27,634 bases of DNA from the NCBI GenBank assembly GCA_036402215.1, contig DASWTI010000446.1, positions 1-27,634 on the forward strand, in the 5' to 3' direction. Source of the stretch: DASXTS01 sp036402215. Lineage in GTDB: Bacteria; Actinomycetota; Actinomycetes; Mycobacteriales; Pseudonocardiaceae. Every line of letters begins with the position of its first letter. Positions within the stretch are counted from its first letter, which is position 1. Position numbers and translations under genes: made by a program. Shown here piece after piece: positions 15,473 to 24,066 of this stretch. The notes beneath the pieces were generated by a model. The model did not search any database and had not been told where the DNA came from. It saw nothing but the letters and a program-made list of their open reading frames with translations.

Positions 15473-15603
15473 GGTTTCTGGTCGACGAGTGCCTGCCGGC
15501 GCGGATGGCGAGTGCCCTTCGTGCGGCGGAGTACCTCGAGGCCGGCGCGATCGTGGTGATCGGCGAGAGCCGGATCCGGGTGCGCCGGCTGCCGATCGGC
15601 TGA
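15469..15603 (+). pseudogene. DUF5615 (PIN-like/VapC45-like) toxin with internal in-frame deletion
   Basis: The ORF encodes only 44 residues, against roughly 110-120 for a normal DUF5615 toxin. The N-terminus (MRFLVDECLPARMASALRAA) and the C-terminus (EAGAIVVIGESRIRVRRLPI) both match the family ends, but about 70 middle residues are missing. These include the conserved VLLTLDxDF-type acidic segment that forms much of the active site. The frame is kept across the junction near 15529, so the product would be a stub rather than an enzyme. The translational coupling to the DUF433 gene (ATGA overlap) is preserved. It is therefore best read as a disarmed toxin; a very small functional peptide cannot be excluded. 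Confidence 0.82.
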
Positions 15604-15615
15604 GCGCCACCCGCG

Positions 15616-15680
15616 TCAGCCGCGCAGGAGCAGGGCCACCGGGTACGGCGATGGGCCGGCGGGTCATGACGGTGACCAGG
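15616..15680 (-). pseudogene. remnant resembling the 3' end of treY (degenerate, with internal deletion)
   Basis: On the minus strand the segment ends SPYPVALLLRG-stop, against LLSPYPVALLLRS-stop at the end of intact TreY. About 32 of 36 bases at 15616-15651 match 16376-16411. The next piece (about 15650-15680) matches treY at about 16539-16569, with roughly 27 of 31 bases identical, so about 125 bases of treY are missing between the two blocks. The two blocks are in different frames. It lies beyond Uma2 copy 2 as seen from treY. Confidence 0.75.
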
Positions 15681-15681
15681 A

Positions 15682-15725
15682 GCGCCCTCCTGGGCCGCGT
15701 CAGGTCAGCGTGCCCAGGAGGGCGC
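15682..15725 (-). terminator. hairpin at the 3' end of Uma2 copy 2
   Basis: GCGCCCTCCTGGGC (15682-15695) is perfectly complementary to GCCCAGGAGGGCGC (15712-15725), with a 16-base loop containing the Uma2 stop codon. A competing 7-bp hairpin, CCAGGAG/CTCCTGG, exists at 15676-15693. The right arm encodes the conserved ALLGTL end of Uma2. A terminator role is inferred. Confidence 0.55.
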
Positions 15726-16278
15726 GCGGCACGACCCGGACCGGGAACGGCCGTTCGGCCTCGAAGGCGTCCTCGCCCTTGACCTCGGCCACGGTCACGT
15801 ACCGGCCGCGCGCCGACAGCTCGAACACGGTGAGCCGCGGCTCGATCGGGTCGACGATCCAGTACGACGGCACGCCGAGCCGTTCGTACGCCGCCTTCTT
15901 GGTGTTGAGGTCGTTGAGCGTGGTGCTCGGCGAGAGCACCTCCACGGCCAGCACGGGCGCCGTCGGCAGCAGCTTCTCCGTCAGCTCCTCGTCCCGCGCC
16001 ACCAGCAGGTCGGGCTGGAGTTCGAGCGTGTCCGACGGCCGCACGGCGAACGGTGCCGGCAGCACGTGCAGGTCGGGCGGGCACACCGAGTCGAGCAGCG
16101 CCCCGAGCCGCAGGACCACCTTCTGGTGCCGGGTCCCCGGCGCCGGGGTCACGAACAGCATCCCGTCGATGAGTTCGTAGCGGTGTCCGTCATCCGGCAT
16201 CGCCTCCAGATCGCGCACGGTGAAGGGGCGCCCGTGTGCGATGCCGTCAGTGCCGGTCCTCGCGGTCATGGTGACCAT
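15700..16278 (-). CDS. Uma2 family (DUF820) restriction-endonuclease-fold protein, copy 2
   Basis: This 192-residue protein has the same layout as copy 1: HRYELIDGMLFV, LELQPDLLVARDE, VLAVEVLSPST, NTKKAAYERLG and YWIVDPIEPRL. The Asp/Glu/Lys nuclease-fold residues are present. ATG 16278 is preferred because GGAGG lies 4 bases upstream; an upstream in-frame TTG at 16311 adds 11 residues. Core identity with copy 1 is high, with LHVLPAPF-VRP and KKAAYERLGV-SYWIVDP almost the same, so the two are likely paralogues from a local duplication or related cassettes. It lies directly downstream of treY on the same strand. The intervening 97 bases carry two inverted repeats that may separate the transcripts. 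Confidence 0.87.
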   Translation of the reverse strand: MVTMTARTGTDGIAHGRPFTVRDLEAMPDDGHRYELIDGMLFVTPAPGTRHQKVVLRLGALLDSVCPPDLHVLPAPFAVRPSDTLELQPDLLVARDEELTEKLLPTAPVLAVEVLSPSTTLNDLNTKKAAYERLGVPSYWIVDPIEPRLTVFELSARGRYVTVAEVKGEDAFEAERPFPVRVVPRALLGTLT

Positions 16279-16292
16279 GGTGCCTCCGTTTC

Positions 16293-16327
16293 CTGTCGGC
16301 ACCAACCTCACCGGCCGGTACCGACAG
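16293..16327. repeat. nested inverted repeats upstream of Uma2 copy 2
   Basis: CTGTCGG (16293-16299) pairs with CCGACAG (16321-16327), and the interval contains the 10-bp palindrome ACCGGCCGGT (16310-16319). The position just upstream of the ribosome binding site fits an operator or a leader structure; the function is unknown. Confidence 0.5.
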
Positions 16328-16350
16328 AAAGGGGCCGATCCAGGAGAGAG

Positions 16351-16371
16351 CCCGATGATCAGCTGATCGGG
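16351..16371 (-). terminator. possible treY terminator hairpin
   Basis: The 12-bp palindrome GATCAGCTGATC (16357-16368) is flanked by CCC and GGG with a 3-base offset. It begins 5 bases beyond the treY stop (16376). There is no U-tract, and the stem would need an apical loop opened from the palindrome centre. Confidence 0.4.
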
Positions 16372-16375
16372 TGGA

Positions 16376-18721
16376 TCAGGAGCGCAGCAGCAGCGCCACC
16401 GGGTACGGCGACAGCAGGTCGGCGAGCCGGGGGCACGGCGAGTCCAGCGTGCGGCCGGTGAGCACGTCGGTCCACGCGCCGGGGCCGGGCGGCAGTGGGA
16501 GCGCGGTGTCGCGCCACCCGCCCGCCGTGGTCAGTGTGATGGGCAGGCGGGTCACCACGGCGACCAGGGAGTGGTGCGGGCCGCGGGCGAACGCCAGCGC
16601 GTGCTCCGCGGCCGGGCCGGCGGCGCGCAGCGGGCGGTAGCCGTGGAACAGGTCCGGCCGGTCCCGCCGCAGCCGCAGCGCGCGCGACGTCACCAGCAGC
16701 TTCGCGGCGCCGGTCTCGTCGACCGGCGGCTGCCAGCCGTCGTCCAGCCGGGCCAGCAGGGAGCGGCGCAGGTCGAAGTCGACCGAGCGGCGGTTGTCGG
16801 GGTCGACGAGCGAGTTGTCCCACAGCTCGGTGCCCTGGTAGACGTCCGGGATGCCGGGGCCGGCCAGCTGCAACACCTTCTGTCCCAAGGAGTTCGACCA
16901 CCCGGCGGCCTGGATGCTCAGCACGAACGCGGCCACGTCGGCGGCCAGCGGGCCGTCCGACAGCACGGCCTCCGGCCAGGCCTCGACGGCGGCGTCGAAG
17001 GCGGGGTCGGGGTCGTTCCACGTGGTCCTGAGCTTGGCCTCCTTGCTCGCCTTGCGCAGGTACTCACGCAGCCGTCCCGGCTCGATCGGCCAGGCGCCGA
17101 CCAGGGTCTGCCAGGCCAGCAGGTCGAACGTCGGCTCCGGCAGGCCGCGGCGCCGGGACCACAGCCGCATCCGCGCGGCGAACCGCGGCGCCACCTCGGA
17201 CATGGCGGCGAGCCGGGCCCGCACGTCCTCGGAACGCTTGGTGTCGTGCGTGGACAGCGTCGTCATGGTGTCCGGCCAGCCGGCGTCGCGCGCCGCGGCG
17301 GCCGTGTGGAACGCGGCCGGGTCCACCCCGAACCGCTCCGGCGCGCCGCCCACCTCGTTCAACGCCACGAACCGGTTGAACCGGTAGAACGCGGTGTCCT
17401 CCACGCCCTTCGCCATGACCATGCCGGACGTCTGCTGGATGCGCACCGCCAGCTCGCCGGACGGGTTGCCGAACATCTCCTCGGCCATGGCGTCCAGCAC
17501 GGTCACCAGGTCCGGCCGCGCCTGCCGCGCCACCTCGAAGGCGCGCTCCGCCACCTCCCGGCCTTCCGGCAGGTACGAGCGGTACACCGGGAACGAGCAC
17601 AGCAGCTCGGCGACCGCGGCCTCCGCGCGCTCCCCGGTGGTGCCGGCCACCAGCCCGGCGATCCGGCGCACCTCGGCGCGCAGCATCCCGCCGGCCACCA
17701 GCCGCCGGCACGCGGTCTCCACGCCGGCCGCGTCGCCGGCCGCGGCCAGCGAGACCTCGGCCAGCTCGGCGTACAGGGCGGTGAGCGGGGTGACCGCGGC
17801 CGGGTCGACGAACACGCCGCTGAGCTCGCGCAGCGCCTCGTAGCCGGTGGTGCCGTCGACCGGCCAGGACGTGGGCAGCGACTCGCCGACCCCGAGGATC
17901 TTCTCCACCACGATCCAGGCCGCCGGCGCCGCGGCGCGCAGCCGTCGCAGGTACTCGCCGGGCCGGGCCAGGCCGTCCGGGTGGTCCACCCGCAGCCCGG
18001 TGATCTCGCCGGACGCCACCCGGCGCAGCGTCTCCTCGTGCACCGCGGCGAACACGTCCGGGTCCTCGACGCGCACCGCGGCCAGCGTGGACACGTCGAA
18101 GAACCGCCGGTACGTGAGGTCGGCCGCGCCCCGCCGCCAGTGCACCAGGCGGTAGTGCTGCCGGCCGTGCACCTCGGCCACCGGCGCGGCCACGTCGGTG
18201 CCGGGCGCCAGCGGGAACTCGTGCTCGTGGTAGCGCAGCACGCCGGCCTCGGGGTCCACGGCGAGCGCGTCCGGGTCGTCGCCGAGCACCGGCAGCAGCA
18301 GCGGCCGGCGTGACCAGTCGATGTCGAAGTACCGCGCGTACGGCGAGGACGCGCCGTGCCGCAGCACGTCCCACCACCACGGGTTCGCCCGCGGCACCTG
18401 CACGCCCATGTGGTTCGGCACGATGTCCACGACCAGCCCGAGGCCGAGCTCGCGCAGCCGGTCGGACAGCCGCTGCCAGCCGTCCTTGCCGCCCAGCACG
18501 TCGGACGGCCGGGTCGGGTCCACCACGTCGTAGCCGTGCGTCGAGCCCGGCGCGGCGACCAGCGAGGGCGAGGCGTACAGGGCGCCGGCGCCCAGGTCGT
18601 CGAGGTACCCGGCCAGCTCCGCGGCGTCCGGGAACGTCAGGTCGGCCCCGAGCTGGATCCGGTACGTGGAGGAGGGCGGGGCCACCCCTGCATCGTGTCG
18701 GAGGTCGCCCGTGGCGTCCAT
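16376..18721 (-). CDS. treY: malto-oligosyltrehalose synthase TreY
   Basis: The 781-residue GH13 enzyme converts the reducing end of malto-oligosaccharides into an alpha,alpha-1,1 trehalose unit by intramolecular transglucosylation. Family motifs are clear: STYRIQLGADLTF at the N-terminus, VVDIVPNHMGV, nucleophile region LRVDHPDGL (D246), acid/base region WIVVEKILG (E273) and STHDTKRSEDVRAR (D493). IPDVYQGTELWDNSLVDPDNRR lies in the later conserved block. ATG 18721 is used; GTG 18685 would remove 12 non-conserved residues and is possible. The gene diverges from a DUF1304 gene across 51 bases. It works with TreX (upstream) and TreZ (downstream). A piece of its 3' end appears again at 15616-15680. 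Confidence 0.96.
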   Translation of the reverse strand: MDATGDLRHDAGVAPPSSTYRIQLGADLTFPDAAELAGYLDDLGAGALYASPSLVAAPGSTHGYDVVDPTRPSDVLGGKDGWQRLSDRLRELGLGLVVDIVPNHMGVQVPRANPWWWDVLRHGASSPYARYFDIDWSRRPLLLPVLGDDPDALAVDPEAGVLRYHEHEFPLAPGTDVAAPVAEVHGRQHYRLVHWRRGAADLTYRRFFDVSTLAAVRVEDPDVFAAVHEETLRRVASGEITGLRVDHPDGLARPGEYLRRLRAAAPAAWIVVEKILGVGESLPTSWPVDGTTGYEALRELSGVFVDPAAVTPLTALYAELAEVSLAAAGDAAGVETACRRLVAGGMLRAEVRRIAGLVAGTTGERAEAAVAELLCSFPVYRSYLPEGREVAERAFEVARQARPDLVTVLDAMAEEMFGNPSGELAVRIQQTSGMVMAKGVEDTAFYRFNRFVALNEVGGAPERFGVDPAAFHTAAAARDAGWPDTMTTLSTHDTKRSEDVRARLAAMSEVAPRFAARMRLWSRRRGLPEPTFDLLAWQTLVGAWPIEPGRLREYLRKASKEAKLRTTWNDPDPAFDAAVEAWPEAVLSDGPLAADVAAFVLSIQAAGWSNSLGQKVLQLAGPGIPDVYQGTELWDNSLVDPDNRRSVDFDLRRSLLARLDDGWQPPVDETGAAKLLVTSRALRLRRDRPDLFHGYRPLRAAGPAAEHALAFARGPHHSLVAVVTRLPITLTTAGGWRDTALPLPPGPGAWTDVLTGRTLDSPCPRLADLLSPYPVALLLRS

Positions 18722-18772
18722 ACGTGACCGGTTAGCCTCGTGCCCTTCGTCACGTGGCCCCGGAGGTACCCG

Positions 18773-19135
18773 ATGGACGTCGTCGCCGCCGTGCTGACCG
18801 GACTGGTCGCGGTGATCCATGGCTACTTCCTGGTCCTGGAGATGTTCCTCTGGCGCACCCCGCGCGGCCGGGCGATCTTCGGCACCGACGCGGAGTTCGC
18901 CGAGCGGTCCGCGGTGCTCGCCGCCAACCAGGGCCTCTACAACGGCTTCCTGGCCGCCGGCCTGGTGTGGGCGCTGATCGCCGGCGGCGACGTGGGCTTC
19001 CAGGCATCGGTGTTCTTCCTGGCCTGCGTGATCGTGGCCGGCCTGTACGGCGCGATCACGGTCAGCCGCCGCATCGCCTACGTGCAGGCGCTGCCCGCCG
19101 CGCTCGCCCTGGCCGCGGTCCTGCTGGCCCGCTGA
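18773..19135 (+). CDS. DUF1304 small integral membrane protein
   Basis: The 120-residue product has four predicted transmembrane helices. Conserved DUF1304 features include VAVIHGYFLVLEMFLW at about 12-27 and AANQGLYNGFLAAGLVWAL at about 50-68. The family is widespread and its function is unknown. GGAGG lies 7 bases before ATG 18773. It is the only plus-strand gene between treX and treY and shares a 51-base divergent region with treY. Nothing ties it functionally to trehalose synthesis. Confidence 0.9.
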   Translation: MDVVAAVLTGLVAVIHGYFLVLEMFLWRTPRGRAIFGTDAEFAERSAVLAANQGLYNGFLAAGLVWALIAGGDVGFQASVFFLACVIVAGLYGAITVSRRIAYVQALPAALALAAVLLAR

Positions 19136-19140
19136 GGCCG

Positions 19141-19174
19141 CGCCCCGGCTCGCGGCGCCGGCCCGCGCCGGGCG
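19141..19174. terminator. possible bulged hairpin between convergent DUF1304 and treX genes
   Basis: CGCCCCGGC (19141-19149) can pair with GCCGGGCG (19167-19174) with one bulged C. It lies 5 bases after the DUF1304 stop and just beyond the treX stop. Very G/C-rich and without a U-tract, it is a weak call. Confidence 0.3.
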
Positions 19175-19180
19175 ACGGCG

Positions 19181-21295
<2,115 letters not shown>

Positions 21296-21373
21296 GGCGT
21301 CCGACCCTAGGTGCCCCGCGCCGGGCCCGCCCGCCCACCGCGGTGTGACGGGCACCTCCCGGCCCGTCGCGGC

Positions 21374-22054
21374 TCAGGCGTCGCCGTACACCGGGATCGC
21401 GGCGCCGCTGATCGGCGCGGCGTCGGCCGAGCACAGGAACGCCGCCACCCTGGCGATCGCGGCCGGCGCCACCGCCACCGCGAGCGCCGCCGGGGACATC
21501 CAGGTCCGGTTCGCCGGGGTGTCGATCACCGACGGCAGCACGCAGTTGACCCGCACCCGGTGCGGCCGCAGCTCCCCGGCGAGCACCTCGGTCAGCCGTA
21601 CCACCGCCGCCTTGGCCGCCGCGTAGGCCACCGGCCCGTCGCCGCTCACGCCGGTGCGCGAGCCGATGGTCACCACCGCGCCGCCGCCCGCCGCCCGCAT
21701 CCGCTCCGCCGCGGCCTGCACGCACCACAACGCGGTCGCCACGTTGGTGTCCAGCATGGCGGCGAGCACGGCGTCGTCGGTGTCGTCGAGCGAGGCGCCG
21801 TCGAAGCCGCCGGCCACGCACACCAGCGCCGACGTCCGGCCGAGGCCGTCCACCCGCCGCCAGGCCTGGTGCACGGCGGCCCGGTCGGTCAGGTCCACGT
21901 CGACGGCGTGCACCCCGTCCAGCGCGTCCAGGGCGTCCAACCGGTCCCCGGCGCGATCCATCGCGACCACGGTGGCGCCGCGCGCCAGGAACTCGTCCAG
22001 CACGGCGCGGCCGAGGGCTCCGGCGGCGCCCGTGACGACGGTCAGCTCGGTCAT
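21374..22054 (-). CDS. short-chain dehydrogenase/reductase (SDR)
   Basis: The 226-residue Rossmann-fold oxidoreductase has TGAAGALG at residues 8-15, D33 after the second strand (VVAMDRAG), and N104, S132, Y144 and K148 (YAAAK) forming the SDR catalytic set. The C-terminal block RVRVNCVLPSVIDTPAN is typical of classical SDRs, as is the closing ISGAAIPVYGDA. The acidic residue after strand two suggests NAD(H) preference. The substrate is unknown. ATG 22054 is preferred over an in-frame ATG at 22234, which adds 60 non-homologous residues. It lies 78 bases upstream of treX on the same strand and may share its transcript. Confidence 0.92.
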   Translation of the reverse strand: MTELTVVTGAAGALGRAVLDEFLARGATVVAMDRAGDRLDALDALDGVHAVDVDLTDRAAVHQAWRRVDGLGRTSALVCVAGGFDGASLDDTDDAVLAAMLDTNVATALWCVQAAAERMRAAGGGAVVTIGSRTGVSGDGPVAYAAAKAAVVRLTEVLAGELRPHRVRVNCVLPSVIDTPANRTWMSPAALAVAVAPAAIARVAAFLCSADAAPISGAAIPVYGDA

Positions 22055-22089
22055 CCGGTCATTGTGCTCTGGTAACAGCGAGTCGTGTG

Positions 22090-22136
22090 CGCTCCGTGGT
22101 CGTGAGGGTCCCGGGACCCCTCCGTCGAACGGAGCG
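22090..22136. repeat. structured intergenic region: 14-bp palindrome enclosed by an 8-bp inverted repeat
   Basis: GGGTCCCGGGACCC (22106-22119) is a perfect palindrome. CGCTCCGT (22090-22097) can pair with ACGGAGCG (22129-22136) around it, while CTCCGT (22120-22125) can instead pair with ACGGAG (22129-22134). The two pairings exclude each other. The region is the 269-base divergent gap between the SDR and the plus-strand gene at 22324. Confidence 0.6.
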
Positions 22137-22260
22137 ATCGACGCCGTGATCGCCACTCCCGGTGCGCGGACCTGCGGAAACAGGCTCGGGCGTTGTCGCC
22201 CGGCTGCCGATCTGCTTGACGCGATCGGACGCATACGAGCGGGTGAACGCGGGCGTACAG

Positions 22261-22289
22261 TTTACCGTTCGCGATCAATCCGCTACTGA
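22261..22289 (+). promoter_or_regulatory. candidate promoter of the 22324 gene
   Basis: TTTACC (22261-22266) and TACTGA (22284-22289) are 17 bases apart, and GAGGTG upstream of the GTG at 22324 gives a plausible ribosome binding site. The match to consensus is moderate. Confidence 0.4.
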
Positions 22290-22323
22290 GAGCGCATACT
22301 GCGACGCGAAGAGGTGAAATCCG

Positions 22324-23337
22324 GTGACCGACCGGGCAAGGTCGTCGCGCCACGGCCTGCTGATCGAACTGTTCTGGACCCGAACGGGTCTGTTGATCCT
22401 GCTCATGGGCATCACGTCCGCCGTTCTGCTCCCGTTGTCCGCCGGGATGGCTCCCGGCACCGCCCGCAACCTGGTCACGGCGATCGGCACCGGCACGCTG
22501 GTGTCGGCGCTCGTCACCTGCGCACAGACCCTGCTGACCTCCGCGGCGTCCCAGCGCGTGCTGGTGGACTCCCTCGTCGAGGAGAGCCGGCGCGCCATGC
22601 GCGACCTGACCGACGAGTACCGCTCGCTCAACCGCGAGTTCTTTCCCACGCACATCTTCGAGCCCACGGCCGAGCCGGAGCCGGTGCTGAACCGGCTGAT
22701 GATGGCCGACCTGCAGGCCACCCGGCAGTACCTTTTCCGCGGCTTCTCGGCCCGCCACGCCGCGGCGCGGATGCTGCTCACCCGCTCCGTGGAGCGCGAG
22801 ATGCGGGTGGTCATCGCCGACCCCCGCGACCGCGCCTCGATCAACAGCCGCGCCCGCTACCTGCAGCGGCACGGCGGCGACGACGGGGCCGGCAGCCTCG
22901 CCGACATCCAGGCCCGGCTGTACGAGGACGTGTGCGTCGGGCTGGTCGGCCTGTACGTGGTGCGCGGCCGCTGCACCCGCATCGACGTCACCGTCATGTC
23001 CAACCCGCCGGTGGACCGCTTCGAGCTGTTCGACGACAGCATCTGGGTGGCGCTGTTCAGCGACGCGGGCGGCACCAGCACGCCCTACCCGCGCACCGTG
23101 CGGTTCCTGCGCAGCTCGTTCATCTACGGCATGGAGCACAGCGAGTTCGTGCGGATCACCAGCTCCCGCACCGCGCTGCACGTCAGCATCCATCCGGACA
23201 CCGACCGCGAGGAGTTCCTGGCGCTGTTCGAGAAGATCACCGGGCGGCGGCTCACCGCGCGGCGGCTGGAGGCGCTGGAGGAACGGTTCCACGAGTTCCG
23301 CCGCGACTTCGTGACCAGCGCGCAGCTCGGCGGGTGA
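22324..23337 (+). CDS. two-transmembrane protein with large cytoplasmic alpha/beta domain, function unknown
   Basis: The 337-residue product has two hydrophobic helices at about 21-38 and 50-71, then a charged coiled segment (about 80-105), then a soluble domain of about 220 residues. Distinctive segments are QYLFRGFSARHAAARML, EMRVVIADPRDRASINSRARYL, YEDVCVGLVGLYVVRGRC, DRFELFDDSIWVALFSDAGG and PRTVRFLRSSFIYGMEHSEFVRI. The alternating strands and helices recall PLD-like or nucleotide-binding folds, but no HKD motif or P-loop is present, so no enzyme can be named. The start is GTG 22324. The cupin gene follows after 5 bases, so the two are almost certainly co-transcribed. A membrane-anchored sensor or effector is a reasonable guess, no more. 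Confidence 0.82.
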   Translation: MTDRARSSRHGLLIELFWTRTGLLILLMGITSAVLLPLSAGMAPGTARNLVTAIGTGTLVSALVTCAQTLLTSAASQRVLVDSLVEESRRAMRDLTDEYRSLNREFFPTHIFEPTAEPEPVLNRLMMADLQATRQYLFRGFSARHAAARMLLTRSVEREMRVVIADPRDRASINSRARYLQRHGGDDGAGSLADIQARLYEDVCVGLVGLYVVRGRCTRIDVTVMSNPPVDRFELFDDSIWVALFSDAGGTSTPYPRTVRFLRSSFIYGMEHSEFVRITSSRTALHVSIHPDTDREEFLALFEKITGRRLTARRLEALEERFHEFRRDFVTSAQLGG

Positions 23338-23342
23338 GGCCG

Positions 23343-23975
23343 GTGACCGTCGCCGTCCGCCCGCCCGTCCTGGCCGGGCTGGCCCAGGCCCTCGACGGCC
23401 TGACCGACTGGCAGGCGCTGCACGCGGCCACCGCCGCCTGGGTGGCCGCCCGGCCGGACCTCCTCGGCGGGTTGCGCGCGCACCTGCGGTCGCTCACCCC
23501 GGCGGAGCGGTCCGAGGTGGCCGCCGGCTCGCGGGAGACCACGACGCACTTCGCCTGGCGGCTGCTGGACCAGCCGCAGGCCGCGTTCTCCGTCTGGCTG
23601 CACGAGTACAAGCCGGGCCGGGACTGGTGGCCGGGCTACGCGAACACCGTGCACAACCACCGCTACCACTTCAGCTCCACGGTGCTCGCCGGGGGCTTCC
23701 AGCACGAGTGGTACGACGTGCGGCTCGACCACGGCGGCGAGCGGGTGCACTCGGTCTCGCTCGTGGTGCGCGAGCGGTGGGGCCCCGGGCCGACGCGCTC
23801 GGTGACCGCGGACCGCTTCCACCGGGTGCCGCGTGCGCTCGACGGCACCCTCACGTTCCTGGTGAAGTCGAGACCGGTGAGGGGGTGGAGCCTCTCGGTG
23901 GACCCGGCCACCGGTGTCAGCCGCCGGCACGTGCCGGTGGAGGGCCGAATAGGTGAGCTGGCTGATCGCATCTAG
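23343..23975 (+). CDS. divergent cupin-fold protein, probable metal-binding
   Basis: The 210-residue product has a helical N-terminal part (about 8-80) and a beta-rich C-terminal part. GYANTVHNH at about 98-106 fits the first cupin motif pattern G-x5-H-x-H, followed by FSSTVLAGGF. The usual Glu of the motif is not obvious. H160 in DRFHRVPRALDG may supply the third metal ligand in a weak second cupin motif. Related cupins include thiol dioxygenases and sugar isomerases; the reaction here is unknown. The start GTG 23343 lies 5 bases after the previous stop with GAGG close by. It may modify or sense a small molecule in partnership with the membrane protein. Confidence 0.75.
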   Translation: MTVAVRPPVLAGLAQALDGLTDWQALHAATAAWVAARPDLLGGLRAHLRSLTPAERSEVAAGSRETTTHFAWRLLDQPQAAFSVWLHEYKPGRDWWPGYANTVHNHRYHFSSTVLAGGFQHEWYDVRLDHGGERVHSVSLVVRERWGPGPTRSVTADRFHRVPRALDGTLTFLVKSRPVRGWSLSVDPATGVSRRHVPVEGRIGELADRI

Positions 23976-23988
23976 TCACATCTAGCCG

Positions 23989-24010
23989 CGGCCGAGTCGG
24001 ATTTCGGCCG
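23989..24010 (+). terminator. hairpin after the cupin gene (possible terminator)
   Basis: CGGCCGA (23989-23995) pairs perfectly with TCGGCCG (24004-24010) with an 8-base loop, 13 bases after the cupin stop. An alternative pairing GTCGG/CCGAC (23996-24000 with 24008-24012) competes with it. There is no U-tract. Confidence 0.45.
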
Positions 24011-24017
24011 ACGGCTC

Positions 24018-24061
24018 TACGATGCTCCGATCGGCCCGCGTCGTCACGCGGGCGATCGGAG
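24018..24061 (+). promoter_or_regulatory. 15-bp inverted repeat covering the ribosome binding site of the HD-domain gene, with a -10-like box
   Basis: CTCCGATCG (24025-24033) plus CCCGCG (24035-24040) pair with 24047-24061 over 15 base pairs, with one bulged G and a 6-base loop. The right arm contains GGAG of the ribosome binding site used by GTG 24067. TACGAT (24018-24023) matches the actinobacterial TAnnnT -10 pattern. If transcription starts upstream, the hairpin would hide the ribosome binding site; if it starts at about 24030, the repeat is more likely a DNA operator. Confidence 0.6.
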
Positions 24062-24066
24062 GGGGC

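Noticed and set aside
15089..16084. Long minus-strand frame across Uma2 copy 2 and the DUF433 region.
   Set aside because: Mostly shadow sequence; its one meaningful stretch is the treY remnant, reported separately.
13781..16375. An insertion sequence or integrated element in the trehalose locus.
   Set aside because: No transposase, integrase, terminal inverted repeats or clean target duplications could be found.
22106..22119. The 14-bp palindrome as a transcription terminator.
   Set aside because: Both flanking genes read away from it, so neither needs termination there.
22324..23337. Phospholipase D-like enzyme assignment for the two-TM protein.
   Set aside because: The overall strand/helix pattern is suggestive, but the HxKxxxxD motif is absent.
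24022..24066. ATG 24022 as the start of the HD-domain protein.
   Set aside because: It lacks a ribosome binding site and would translate the inverted repeat into a non-conserved leader; GTG 24067 has GGAGG.
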